Assembly (NCBI GenBank): GCA_025965155.1
Contig: JAOPXN010000116.1
Coordinates: 1-64,000, forward strand
From: Propionibacteriaceae bacterium
GTDB lineage: Bacteria; Actinomycetota; Actinomycetes; Propionibacteriales; Propionibacteriaceae
DNA: 64,000 bases
Reading direction: 5' to 3'
Shown: in pieces, positions 26,234-35,037 of the stretch
Position numbering within the stretch: position 1 is the first letter of the stretch
How the letters are laid out: each line of letters opens with the position of its first letter
Position numbers and translations under genes: made by a program
Notes under the pieces: generated by a model
The model's input: the letters and a program-made list of their open reading frames with translations, nothing else
Database searches by the model: none
What the model was told of the DNA's origin: nothing

Positions 26234-27379
26234 ATGCCTCGAACTCGCACCCGCACTGTGGTGGCCACGGCGCTTACCACCAGCTCGGTCCTCGTCGCCG
26301 GTGCCCTTGTCGGCGTGACGACGCCGGTCGCCGCGCAGGCGGCGCCGCGGGTCAAGGTGACCCGGGTCGTCGGCGGCCTGTCGATTCCCTGGGACGTCAG
26401 CTGGATCGGCAGCCTGATGCTGTTCGACCAGCGGGCCGGCGGCGTCTGGTCAAAACGGGGCAGCGCCGGCCCGAAGAGGGTGACGATGGCGTTGCCGCGC
26501 ATCTTCCACCAGAGCGAGGGCGGCATGATGGGGATGGTGGCCGACCCGCGCGCGTCCACGAACAAGCTCTTCTATACCTGCATGGCCGTCGCCCGGGCGA
26601 ACGGTAGCCCACTCGACGTAGAGGTGTGGAAATGGAAGCTGACCGGCGACACGAAAGCCGTGCGGGTGAAGAAGCTGATCACGGGTATCCCACTGAGTAC
26701 CGGACGGCACAGTGGCTGCCGGCTGCGGTTCCGGTCGGCCCAGATGCTGTATGTCGGCACCGGGGACGCAGTCCGGGGAACCAACCCGCAGAATCTGCAG
26801 TCGCTCGGCGGGAAGATCCTGCGGGTCCGTAGCGACGGGTCGATCCCCAGAACCAATCCGTTCTACAAGCGTGGCGGCAACGCCCGCTACGTCTGGAACT
26901 ATGGTCACCGCAATGTCCAGGGTCTGATCAAGCGGCCGGGCAGGAGCGAGCTGTGGTCGGTCGAACACGGCCCGGCCCGTGATGACGAGATCAACCTGGT
27001 CTGGAAAGGCAACAACTACGGCTGGTCCCCGACGCCTGGGTATAACGAGTCTCGTCCCATGACGGATAAGAGGCGCTATTCCGATGCCAACGGCGCGAAA
27101 TGGAACTCCGGCTCCCCGACGGTGGCCACCAGCGGTGGCACCTTTATCGGCGGTTCGCGCTGGGGGTCTTGGAACGGCAAGCTGGCGGTGGCCATGCTCA
27201 AGGGTGAGGGCATCAAGCTGTTCTCGATCAGCAAGGCCAACAAGATCACCACGGAGCAGACCGTGTTCGGTGGCTACGGGCGAATCCGTACGGTTGCCCA
27301 GGGACCCGATGGTGCTCTGTACTTCACCACGTCGAACGGTTCCAACGACGGGATCTATCGGGTCGTGGCCAATCCCTAG
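26234..27379 (+). CDS. Secreted PQQ-dependent sugar dehydrogenase (GSDH), shorter form
   Basis: 381 residues from the ATG at 26234, placed after GAGGAGGAC; a longer frame runs inside the DUF72 gene. A signal peptide (TVVATALTTSSVLVAGALVGV, cleaved near AQAAP) precedes a beta-propeller: GGLSIPWDVSWIG, GGMMGMVADPR, RHSGCRLRFRSAQMLYVGTGD, WNYGHRNVQGLIKRPG, ELWSVEHGPARDDEINLV and NNYGWSPTPGYNE. These are the blades of aldose sugar dehydrogenases that use PQQ. The GPDG turn usual after the active-site His segment reads RSAQ here. It is single, ended by a very strong hairpin. Function: extracellular oxidation of an aldose; substrate unknown. Confidence 0.92.
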   Translation: MPRTRTRTVVATALTTSSVLVAGALVGVTTPVAAQAAPRVKVTRVVGGLSIPWDVSWIGSLMLFDQRAGGVWSKRGSAGPKRVTMALPRIFHQSEGGMMGMVADPRASTNKLFYTCMAVARANGSPLDVEVWKWKLTGDTKAVRVKKLITGIPLSTGRHSGCRLRFRSAQMLYVGTGDAVRGTNPQNLQSLGGKILRVRSDGSIPRTNPFYKRGGNARYVWNYGHRNVQGLIKRPGRSELWSVEHGPARDDEINLVWKGNNYGWSPTPGYNESRPMTDKRRYSDANGAKWNSGSPTVATSGGTFIGGSRWGSWNGKLAVAMLKGEGIKLFSISKANKITTEQTVFGGYGRIRTVAQGPDGALYFTTSNGSNDGIYRVVANP

Positions 27380-27393
27380 AGAGCAACATCACG

Positions 27394-27429
27394 CGCCGCG
27401 GGATGGGTCCGAGGACCCATCCCGCGGCG
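27394..27429. terminator. Strong bidirectional hairpin terminator
   Basis: CGCCGCGGGATGGGTCC (27394-27410) pairs perfectly with GGACCCATCCCGCGGCG (27413-27429), a 17-bp stem. It stands between the converging quinoprotein dehydrogenase and GH127 genes and can stop transcription from both sides. Confidence 0.9.
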
Positions 27430-27446
27430 TAGCTACTGCGTGGCGA

Positions 27447-29444
27447 TCACTCGGCGGGGATCCACACCCGCATTGCGCCCTCTTCGCGGTTGCCCCAGAG
27501 GAAGTAGGGCACAGCCGCCAAGGTGGTGGGCTCGGTTCCCGAGGCAGCCTCAGTCGCCGGCGCGCCGTCGACGCTGTAGGGCCACCAGGAGCCGTTGGAC
27601 CGAGGCCGGCCCACCGCCTGCGCCTTGATGGTGGTTATTCCGCCCAGCAGAGTCTCATCCCGCTCGACCACCGGGTCACTGCTGGTGTCGATGATGATGT
27701 CATCGAGCCGCTGGCCCGGGTTGTCGACCGCCTCCAGGCAGTACACCAACGGGCCCCGCTCCAAGGCCACGGCACCACGTGCGGCATCGACCCGCGGGTC
27801 GGCCCGGGTGAACCGTACGTCGAGCGGAAGGTCGAGCAGAACCTCGTCTCCGGCAGCCCAGTCACGCGTCACGGTCAGCCAGCCGGCCTTCTGCTCGGTT
27901 GCCACCGGCTCACCGTTGACCTGCAGCGTGCAGCTGGTCGCCCAGTGCGGTACGCGGAGGCTCAGACCCCAGGTGCCACCTGGAGCGGACTCGGTCACGA
28001 TCCGCACCCGCCCATCCCAGGGGTAGTCGGTGTCGACACGCAGACTCGCCTCGCCGCCGCCGACCGCGGCAGAGTAGGTACCGGGGATGTACTGGTGCAG
28101 CCGCACCTCTGAGGCGCTGCTGAGCACTACGTAGTGCTCGAGTGAGGCGAGGGTCCGCATCACGTTGGGCGGGCAGCAGGCGCAGCGGAACCAGGTCTTG
28201 CGGCTGTAGTCGCCATCATTGCCGCCCACCATGTGCCCCTCACGGACCTGCAGCGGGTTCGCGTAGATGAACTTCTGGCCGTCGAGGGAGAGTCCGCCCA
28301 AGAACCCGTTGTACAGGGTCCGCTCAATAAGGTCGGCGTAGCGGGCTTCCCCGGTGATCATCAGCATCCGCCAGGAGAACATGATCGAGGCGATGGCCGC
28401 ACAGGTCTCGCAGTAGCTGCGTTCGTTCGGCAGCTCGTACGGGTCCCCGAACGCCTCATCCGTGTGGTGGGCTCCCACGCCGCCGGTCAGGTACGTCTTG
28501 GTCGCGACCATCTCGCTCCAGAGCCGCTCGGCCGCCTCGCGCAGCGACTCGTCGCCAGCTTCGACATAGAGGTCGGCGACACCGGCGAGTAGGTAGAGCT
28601 GGCGGACCGAGTGACCCTCGACCGACTGAGCTTCCCGTACCGGTGAATGGTCCTGCCAGTAGTGCATTCCGAAGCGGTCTGGACCGAGCAGCCCGTGGCC
28701 GCGCCGGTCGATGAAGTACTGTGCGGTCTCCAGGTAGGAGTCCTTACCGGTCTCCCGGAAGAGCTCGACAAGTGCGGTCTCAATCTCGGGGTGGCCGCAG
28801 ATCCCGTCGACCTTCCCCTCGTCGGTGCCGAAAGACTGCACGATCAGGTCGGCGAACTTTCCGGCCACGTCCAGCAGCCGGGCATCACCCGTGGTGCGGT
28901 GCAGTGCGATCGCGGCCTGGATCAGGTGTCCGGCGCAGTAGAGCTCGTGTCCCCACTGCAGATGGATGAAACGCTCGCCGGGAAACCGCACCTGGAAGTG
29001 CGAGTCCAGGTAGCCGTCGTCCTCCTGGGCGTCAGCCAGCAGCTTGTACGAGGCCTCCAGGAACTCCTGCAGCCGGGCGTTTGCGGCGTCGCTCAGCTCG
29101 GGGTCTGCCAGCGTCCATCCGATAGCCTCGAGCCACTTGTAGAGATCGCTGTCGAGGAATGGCAGGTCGTTGACGTACTCGCCGCTCGTCTGGCCCGCGG
29201 CCAGCTCGAGGTTGTGGAAGTTTCCGGCCTCATGCAGGTGGTCCCAGGCTTCGAGCACACTGATGTCTCGGTTCACCTGCCGGCGGTCGGCCCACAGACC
29301 GGCCGAGATGACCCCCTGAGTGGCGGGCCGAAAGGCGACCCGGCTGTTGTCGGTGAGCTGGATTGGTCCCGGCTGCGATGAACCGCGGTCATTCATGGGC
29401 ATTCCTGTCGTTGTGGTTGTCGTTTTACTTGTTGTGCTGGTCAT
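27447..29444 (-). CDS. GH127 beta-L-arabinofuranosidase-like glycoside hydrolase
   Basis: 665 residues, cytoplasmic (no signal peptide). The (alpha/alpha)6 barrel of GH127 is recognised from QTSGEYVNDLPFLDSDLYKWLEA, HELYCAGHLIQAAIA, and the zinc/catalytic residues: Glu and Cys of RSYCETCAAI (about 345) and the CACCPPN pair (about 415). In the characterised Bifidobacterium enzyme a Cys is the nucleophile and a Zn with three Cys and a Glu supports it. The product would be L-arabinose from an imported beta-L-arabinofuranoside. The start abuts the permease stop; a Thr-rich leader makes the ATG at 29396 an alternative with better AGGA spacing. It is last gene of the ABC operon. Confidence 0.93.
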   Translation of the reverse strand: MTSTTSKTTTTTTGMPMNDRGSSQPGPIQLTDNSRVAFRPATQGVISAGLWADRRQVNRDISVLEAWDHLHEAGNFHNLELAAGQTSGEYVNDLPFLDSDLYKWLEAIGWTLADPELSDAANARLQEFLEASYKLLADAQEDDGYLDSHFQVRFPGERFIHLQWGHELYCAGHLIQAAIALHRTTGDARLLDVAGKFADLIVQSFGTDEGKVDGICGHPEIETALVELFRETGKDSYLETAQYFIDRRGHGLLGPDRFGMHYWQDHSPVREAQSVEGHSVRQLYLLAGVADLYVEAGDESLREAAERLWSEMVATKTYLTGGVGAHHTDEAFGDPYELPNERSYCETCAAIASIMFSWRMLMITGEARYADLIERTLYNGFLGGLSLDGQKFIYANPLQVREGHMVGGNDGDYSRKTWFRCACCPPNVMRTLASLEHYVVLSSASEVRLHQYIPGTYSAAVGGGEASLRVDTDYPWDGRVRIVTESAPGGTWGLSLRVPHWATSCTLQVNGEPVATEQKAGWLTVTRDWAAGDEVLLDLPLDVRFTRADPRVDAARGAVALERGPLVYCLEAVDNPGQRLDDIIIDTSSDPVVERDETLLGGITTIKAQAVGRPRSNGSWWPYSVDGAPATEAASGTEPTTLAAVPYFLWGNREEGAMRVWIPAE

Positions 29445-30302
29445 TTACTTCAGTGCTCCGCTCAGCATGCCGCTGACGTAGTAACGCTGGAGCAAGACGT
29501 AGATCACGATGCAAGGGATGATGGTGAGGGCGACGCCGGCCTGGAGTGAACCCCAGTTGACGGTGCCGAACTGGCCGCTGGATACCAGGGTCAACGTCAC
29601 GGGCAGGGTGAACTTGTCCTGGTCGGTGATCAGGATCAGTGCAGCAAAGAACTCGTTCCAGCTCGCGAAGAACGTGAGCAGTGCAGTGGTGATCACCCCG
29701 GGCAGGACGATGGGCAGCAGGATATGGCGTAGCCCGCCGAAGATACCGCAGCCGTCCACCTGGCCAGCCTCCTCCAAGGTGTGCGGCACGGCAGCGAACG
29801 AGTTACGCATGATGAACAGCCCGAAGGGCAGGTTGAACGTGACGTAGACGATCACCAACCCGAGCAGGGAGTTGTTCAGTCCCAGCGTCTTGAGCACCAT
29901 GAACAGCGGCGTGATGATCGCCTGGAACGGGATCATGAAGGTAGCGAGGATCAGGAAGAACAGAATGCCGCTGCCGGGAAACTTGGCGCGGGCCAAGGCA
30001 TAGCCGGCCAAGGTGGCGACCAGAACGGTCCCCACGGTTGCGGCGAGCGTCACGACGACGCTGTTCGCAACATTGCCGAACACGTTGAGACCTTGGACAC
30101 TCGCCAGCCGTGAGAAGTTCTCCAGGGTTGGCGCATTCGGGAACAGCGTCGGCGGGATCAGCCCCTGCTCGGCCGGCCCCTTGAGAGCCATTCCCAGCAT
30201 GACGTAGATCGGGTACAGGAAGACCAGCGCCAGACATACGCATACCACCCACCAAGCGATGTGGGGCATGCTCGATCGGACATCTTTCATATAGCGCGTC
30301 AT
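29445..30302 (-). CDS. ABC sugar transporter permease (MalG type)
   Basis: 285 residues, six membrane segments. The cytoplasmic coupling loop EEAGQVDGCGIFGGLRHILLP matches the EAA motif that docks the ATPase. The N-terminal IYVMLGMALKGPAEQG and the ending LLQRYYVSGMLSGALK are typical of carbohydrate uptake CUT1-type MalG permeases. It forms the membrane channel with the permease encoded just upstream and receives substrate from the lipoprotein binding protein. No ATPase gene is in this operon, so a shared MsiK-like ATPase elsewhere is expected, as is usual in actinomycetes. The stop is immediately followed by the GH127 start. Confidence 0.95.
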   Translation of the reverse strand: MTRYMKDVRSSMPHIAWWVVCVCLALVFLYPIYVMLGMALKGPAEQGLIPPTLFPNAPTLENFSRLASVQGLNVFGNVANSVVVTLAATVGTVLVATLAGYALARAKFPGSGILFFLILATFMIPFQAIITPLFMVLKTLGLNNSLLGLVIVYVTFNLPFGLFIMRNSFAAVPHTLEEAGQVDGCGIFGGLRHILLPIVLPGVITTALLTFFASWNEFFAALILITDQDKFTLPVTLTLVSSGQFGTVNWGSLQAGVALTIIPCIVIYVLLQRYYVSGMLSGALK

Positions 30303-30317
30303 CGACAGATCCTCGCC

Positions 30318-31274
30318 TCAGTGGTGGTCGGTGTTACGGAGCAGGAGCATCTGGAATGCACTGACGACTGCCAGGATGGCCATCAAGAACACCGACAGGG
30401 CAGCTCCATAGCCTAACTTGAACGAGATGAACGAGTTTCGGTAGATGGAGTACACCGCGGTGATGGTCTGGTTCGACGGGCCGCCGCCGGTCATGATGAA
30501 GAACTGGTCGAAGGCCAGCAGCGAGCCGGCCACCGAGAAGACCAGCACCAGGGCGAGGGTCGGCCGCAGCAGCGGCAGCGTGATGTGCAGGAATGACTGC
30601 CAGCGGCCGGCTCCGTCGATCCGAGCGGCCTCCACGACCTCGTCCGGGATCGACTGCAGTCCCGAGAGCAGCAGCAGCATCTGAAGCCCGACGACCTTCC
30701 AGGTCACCATCGCGATCACCATCAGCAGGGCTGTCCACATACCGGCGAAGATGTTGGAATCGCGGTCCACGATGCCAGCTCTACGTAACAGGTCGAACAG
30801 CGGCCCGATCTGGGACTGCCCGAGATAGAGCCAGAGGAAGGAGCCGGCCGCGAAGCCGATACACACCGGCATGAAGAAGATGGACTGGAAGACTCCGGCG
30901 GCTCTGACCTTGCGGCGAACCAGCATGGCCAGCCCGAGGCCGAGGACGAACAGGATCGGCGTGATCACCAAGGTGTAGAGCAGGGTGAACTTGAGCGCCG
31001 TACCGAATGCCGGGTCGTTCAGTGCGCGCTGGTAGTTGTCCAGCCCAATGAAACGGTGCTTGCCGAGCAGCGGCCAGTTGTGCAGTGAGATCCAGAAGGT
31101 CATGATCAAGGGCACCAGGAAGAACGTACCGATCAAGATGATGGCCGGACTGGCCATTGCCAGTCCGATCAGCTGCCGTTTCCGACTGGCCCGAAGGCCT
31201 CGCCTGCGCCTCGGCGTACCGACGGCAGCGTTGGCTGGTTCAGTGACAGCCAGCCCATTTGCTATTGAAGTCAT
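30318..31274 (-). CDS. ABC sugar transporter permease (MalF type)
   Basis: 318 residues from MTSIANGLAVTE, with GTGGAGA upstream; a longer start is possible. Six membrane segments follow a basic N-terminus (RRRRGLRASRKRQ). The EAA loop reads EVVEAARIDGAGRWQSFLHITLP. Segments such as FWISLHNWPLLGKHRFIGLDNY and GGPSNQTITAVYSIYRNSF are typical of MalF-like CUT1 permeases. It pairs with the 285-residue permease encoded 15 bases downstream, both acting with the binding protein encoded just upstream. Confidence 0.95.
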   Translation of the reverse strand: MTSIANGLAVTEPANAAVGTPRRRRGLRASRKRQLIGLAMASPAIILIGTFFLVPLIMTFWISLHNWPLLGKHRFIGLDNYQRALNDPAFGTALKFTLLYTLVITPILFVLGLGLAMLVRRKVRAAGVFQSIFFMPVCIGFAAGSFLWLYLGQSQIGPLFDLLRRAGIVDRDSNIFAGMWTALLMVIAMVTWKVVGLQMLLLLSGLQSIPDEVVEAARIDGAGRWQSFLHITLPLLRPTLALVLVFSVAGSLLAFDQFFIMTGGGPSNQTITAVYSIYRNSFISFKLGYGAALSVFLMAILAVVSAFQMLLLRNTDHH

Positions 31275-31355
31275 GGTTTCTCCACTCGAGCCGATCATCT
31301 GGTGGGCCGGTGCGACCGGGGCGGCGCAGTGAACGGCCGCCCCGATCGGTACTGA

Positions 31356-32633
31356 CTAGCCGCCGTCGATCAACGCTTGGGCGGCCTTCTGGCCGTTGGC
31401 CTGCGCGGCGGCGATGTCTCCGCCGAACACAGCATCGTTGATCATCTTGATCCAGGGACCGTTGTTGTCGTTGAAGATCGGGTTCTCCACCACGCTGTAG
31501 GGGGTCTTGCCGATGCCCATCAGCCGCCCGAACACCGCATAGTGCTCGCCTTGGGTGTTGTAGATCTTCTCGACCAGGTCGGTCCGGACCGGCACGCTAC
31601 CGTTCTTGGCCAGGAAGCTCTGCGCTTCCTCCTCGGTCGCCCACTTGACGAAGTCCTTGGCGCCGGCCTCGTTCTTGGTGCCGGTGATCACCGAGATGAC
31701 GTCACCGCCCGCGAAGGACCCTTCGCTTCCGTCCTTGCCCGGGATCGGTGTGACTCCGAAGTTGACCTTCGCCTTCTCCATGGTTGGGATCGCGAAAGCT
31801 CCGAGCGGGGTCATGCCAACCTTGCCGCTGGTGAACAGCGGGATCTGTTGGGTCCCAGCGTCGTTCTTGGCGGCGCTGGGGATCGACCCGTCGGTCCACA
31901 TGTCGCGGTAGAGCTGCAGAGCGTCGGTGACCTGTGGGGAGTCGAGCGTTGCTGTCTTGCTGTCCTCGGACAGGACGTCGCCGCCGCTGGCCCACACATG
32001 CGGGGTGAACTCGAACACGTTGCAACCACCGCAGGCTCCGGCGAACGTGAAGCCGTAGTAGTCGCTGCCCAGTGCGCGGATCTTCTTCGCCGCGTCACGG
32101 ATCTCAGCGAACGTGGTCGGGGGCTTCTCCGGGTCGAGTCCGGCCTTCTTGAACAGATCCTTGTTGTAGTACATCGCCGAGGCCTCTGCCGTGAACGGCA
32201 GCGCGTAGGTGACGTCCTCATAGGCAGACAACCTGCGGTGGGAGGGGCTGAGCGCGTCCTTGTACGGCAGCGCGTCCGCCATCTCGGTGATGTCCTCGAG
32301 GGCTCCGGCCGAGGCGAAGTAAGGCGCATAGACCAGGTCGATCGATGAGACGTCGGGGCCTGAGCCCGACGACGCAGCGGTACCAAGCTTCTGGACAAAG
32401 CTCGACGCGGGGATGATGGTGACCTTGGCCTGGACCTTGTGGTTGGCGTTGTAGAGCTTGACCAGTTCGCTCATGAAGCCCTGCTGCGAGTCGCGAGCCC
32501 AGATACTGATCGTCCCGGTGGGCTCGGCATCGCTTGATGCGCCGGCGTCTCCTCCTTCCGATCCTCCGCATGCCGTGGCGAGCATCGCGAGACTCGCGAC
32601 CACGGCCGCGACTCCCAAAACTCGGTTTCTCAT
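31356..32633 (-). CDS. ABC sugar-binding lipoprotein (CUT1)
   Basis: 425 residues. The type II signal is MRNRVLGVAAVVASLAMLATACGG with lipobox ATAC, so the mature protein is tethered outside the membrane. The body is a cluster-1 extracellular solute-binding protein: ISIWARDSQQGFMSELV, SSIDLVYAPYFASAGALEDIT, ALPFTAEASAMYYNKDLFKKAGLDP and GSVPVRTDL. It delivers the oligosaccharide to the two permeases downstream, and the GH127 enzyme in the same operon suggests an L-arabinofuranose-containing ligand. It is first gene of the unit, divergent from the LacI gene, with a palindromic operator between them. Confidence 0.95.
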   Translation of the reverse strand: MRNRVLGVAAVVASLAMLATACGGSEGGDAGASSDAEPTGTISIWARDSQQGFMSELVKLYNANHKVQAKVTIIPASSFVQKLGTAASSGSGPDVSSIDLVYAPYFASAGALEDITEMADALPYKDALSPSHRRLSAYEDVTYALPFTAEASAMYYNKDLFKKAGLDPEKPPTTFAEIRDAAKKIRALGSDYYGFTFAGACGGCNVFEFTPHVWASGGDVLSEDSKTATLDSPQVTDALQLYRDMWTDGSIPSAAKNDAGTQQIPLFTSGKVGMTPLGAFAIPTMEKAKVNFGVTPIPGKDGSEGSFAGGDVISVITGTKNEAGAKDFVKWATEEEAQSFLAKNGSVPVRTDLVEKIYNTQGEHYAVFGRLMGIGKTPYSVVENPIFNDNNGPWIKMINDAVFGGDIAAAQANGQKAAQALIDGG

Positions 32634-32700
32634 AACTGGGGCCTCCTGGCGCCGTCGTTGCCGCTGGATACCGTTGTCTCGCTGTCCTAGGATGGAAACA

Positions 32701-32720
32701 CACGGAAATCCATTTCTGTG
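32701..32720. promoter_or_regulatory. Candidate LacI operator of the GH127 system
   Basis: CACGGAAATCCATTTCTGTG is a 20-base inverted repeat with one mismatched pair (CAC-R-GAAAT / ATTTC-Y-GTG). It lies midway between the divergent SBP (start 32633) and lacI (start 32806), where one site could control both. TTGACA at 32722-32727 adjoins it. Confidence 0.65.
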
Positions 32721-32805
32721 GTTGACAGTACTGCTTCGGCCAAGCGCTGGTCAAGGCGGTTGTGGTAGAGATTGGGCTCACATTTCCGGACCTTTGGAGG
32801 TTGCC

Positions 32806-33828
32806 TTGCCCCGCACGGAGTCCTCCACGCCCACGGTCCGAGACGTGGCTCAGCTGGCGGGCGTCTCGCCTGGCACCGTGTCGAAGGCGCTGAACGGTCG
32901 CGGACAGCTCCGCGAGGAGACGCGACAACGCGTTCAAGATGCTGCGGACAAGTTGGGCTTCCACCCGAACCAGCTGGCCAAAAGCCTGATCGAGGGGCGT
33001 ACTTATACCGTTGGGGTGCTGACAACGGCCAGTTTCGGCCGGTTCACCATGCCCTTGATGACAGGGATCGAGGACAGCCTGGGCGCCGGTAAGGTCTCGA
33101 CCTTGTTCTGCGACAGCCGAGGGGATCCGCTCCGTGAGCGCCACTATCTCCAGGAGCTGCTGAGTCGCCGGGTAGACGGCCTGGTCGTCACTGGTCGGAA
33201 GCCCGACCCCCGGCACTCCCTCGGCCGGTTGCCCATCCCGGTCGTCTATGCCCTCACTCAGTCCGAGGACGATGGCGATCTGTCCATGACCTACGACGAC
33301 CGGCAGGGCGCCGAGCTAGCCACGAACCACCTAATCGCCGTCGGACGGAAACGGATTGCCTACGTCAGCGGCCCTACCCGCCACTTGTCCACCCGGCTTC
33401 GTCAGCAGGGGACCGAAGACGCGCTGGAGGCAGCGGGGATGAAGCTGGACCCCCGGGATGTGCTGCTCGGGGAATGGAGTGAGGCGTGGGGACGTACCGC
33501 GGCGGGGATCCTCATTCGACAGGCCGAGCCCATCCCGGTGGACGGCATCTTCTGTGGCAGCGACCAGATCGCACGGGGAGTTGCCGACGGGCTCCGCGAG
33601 GCCGGGGTGGACGTTCCGCGCCAGGTGGCGATCGTCGGATTCGACAACTGGGACGTGATGGTCCAGGGCTCGCGCCCGCCCTTGACCACCATCGACCCCA
33701 ACCTGACCATGCTGGGACAGCTCGCCGCTAACCGACTGCTGAACGCTATTGACGGCGGCGAACTCGGCTCTGGGCATATTCTGCGACCGTGCGACCTGGT
33801 CCTGCGGCAGTCTTCGATGTCAAGTTGA
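32806..33828 (+). CDS. LacI family transcriptional regulator of the GH127 operon
   Basis: 340 residues from a TTG at 32806, selected because GGAGG (32796-32800) is 5 bases upstream and the helix-turn-helix TVRDVAQLAGVSPGTVSKALNG then starts near residue 10. The minor-groove hinge follows (LGFHPNQLAKSLIEG). The effector domain is periplasmic-binding-like: YTVGVLTTASFGRFTMPLMTGIEDSL, SRRVDGLVVTGR, GRKRIAYVSGP, DGIFCGSDQIARGVADGLREAG and VAIVGFDNWDVM. It probably represses the divergent import operon until an arabinofuranoside-derived sugar binds. A serine hydrolase gene overlaps its 3' end. Confidence 0.95.
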   Translation: MPRTESSTPTVRDVAQLAGVSPGTVSKALNGRGQLREETRQRVQDAADKLGFHPNQLAKSLIEGRTYTVGVLTTASFGRFTMPLMTGIEDSLGAGKVSTLFCDSRGDPLRERHYLQELLSRRVDGLVVTGRKPDPRHSLGRLPIPVVYALTQSEDDGDLSMTYDDRQGAELATNHLIAVGRKRIAYVSGPTRHLSTRLRQQGTEDALEAAGMKLDPRDVLLGEWSEAWGRTAAGILIRQAEPIPVDGIFCGSDQIARGVADGLREAGVDVPRQVAIVGFDNWDVMVQGSRPPLTTIDPNLTMLGQLAANRLLNAIDGGELGSGHILRPCDLVLRQSSMSS

Positions 33829-34841
33829 TCGAGCAGTCAGTGGCCCGAATTGCCGCGGAGTCGCAGTTCTCCGGGGCGGTCCGGGTGGACCGTGGTGCGC
33901 AGACCGAGCTGGCTACCGCCTTCGGGTATGCAGATCGGCGCCACAAGATCGCCAACACGGTGCAGACGCAGTTTGCGATTGCTAGCGGTGTGAAGGGCCT
34001 CACCGCACTGGCGGTCGTGAGCCTGATCCAGGACGGGCTGCTGTCGCTGGACAGCAGGGCACGCTCGGTGCTTGGTGCGGACCTGCCGCTGATCGACGAT
34101 GCGGTAACCATCGAGCAGCTACTCGCGCACCGGTCAGGCATCGGAGACTACTTCGACGAGGACGCCGACCAGGAGATCACCGACTACGTGTTGCCGATCC
34201 CGGTCCACCGACTGGACCGGACCGAGGGATACCTCTCTTTGCTCGACGGGCTACCGGCCAAGTTCCCTCCCGGAGAGCGGTTCTCGTACTGCAACAGCGG
34301 CTACGTCGTCCTGGCGTTGGTCGCCGAGCGGGTCAGCCGCGTGCCGTTCGCCGACCTGGTCCTGCAGCGGGTCTGCCAGCCGGCCGGAATGGAGGACACG
34401 GCGTTCCTCCGGTCCGACGAGCTTCCCGGTCGCGCGGCGGTCGGCTACCTGTCGACGGGGGATGCCTCGCGGACGAACGTCTTGCATCTGCCGGTTGTGG
34501 GCAGCGGCGACGGTGGGATCTACTCAACCGTCGCGGATCTGCACTCCTTCTGGACCGCACTTTTCGCCGGCAGGGTGGTCTCGACGGACTGGGTGTCGCA
34601 GCTGATCCGACCGCGTAGTGACGTGCCGGCTGAGTCGATGCGATACGGGCTGGGCTTCTGGCTGCACGCCACGGGCGCCGCGGTGATGCTGGAGGGATAC
34701 GACGCCGGGGTGTCGTTCCGGACCGTTCACGATCCTGGCGCCGCCCTTACCCATACGACGATCTCGAACACCTCCGACGGCGCCTGGCCACTCACCCGGC
34801 ACCTGGACCAGTTGCTCTCCAATGAGCCAAATGCAGATTAG
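33789..34841 (+). CDS. Beta-lactamase-class-C-like serine hydrolase
   Basis: 350 residues from a GTG at 33789 that overlaps lacI by 40 bases; a TTG at 33825 (TTGA overlap with the lacI stop) is an equally plausible start. The SxxK nucleophile motif is S66-G-V-K69 (FAIASGVKGLTAL) and the YxN motif is Y167-C-N169. HRSGIGDYF and the C-terminal FRTVHDPGA region fit the beta-lactamase/DD-peptidase/esterase fold (PF00144). No signal peptide is seen, so it is cytoplasmic. Being coupled to the LacI gene, it may be an esterase that removes acyl groups from the imported oligosaccharide; that is inference. Confidence 0.85.
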   Translation: MRPGPAAVFDVKLIEQSVARIAAESQFSGAVRVDRGAQTELATAFGYADRRHKIANTVQTQFAIASGVKGLTALAVVSLIQDGLLSLDSRARSVLGADLPLIDDAVTIEQLLAHRSGIGDYFDEDADQEITDYVLPIPVHRLDRTEGYLSLLDGLPAKFPPGERFSYCNSGYVVLALVAERVSRVPFADLVLQRVCQPAGMEDTAFLRSDELPGRAAVGYLSTGDASRTNVLHLPVVGSGDGGIYSTVADLHSFWTALFAGRVVSTDWVSQLIRPRSDVPAESMRYGLGFWLHATGAAVMLEGYDAGVSFRTVHDPGAALTHTTISNTSDGAWPLTRHLDQLLSNEPNAD

Positions 34842-34912
34842 TTGACCGCCGCAATAACTCAAATCGTCAACCAATGCTTGCCGTTGGAGGCGCCCCGGGG
34901 TCGACCAAGTAA

Positions 34913-34931
34913 AACGGTATAGCAACGGTAT
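34913..34931. repeat. Tandem 8-base repeat in the protease upstream region
   Basis: AACGGTAT occurs at 34913-34920 and again at 34924-34931, an 11-base period that places both on one face of the helix, about 110 bases before the secreted zincin gene. It might be an activator site; a chance repeat is possible. Confidence 0.25.
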
Positions 34932-35037
34932 GTGACCAGGATCGCATTTTCCCTTTACCTGGATGGACCGGAAGCCCTAGCCTCAGGTTCTGGCGTCGGC
35001 GCGGACCGGCGATTTCCGTTTTCGAGGGGGGAACCTC

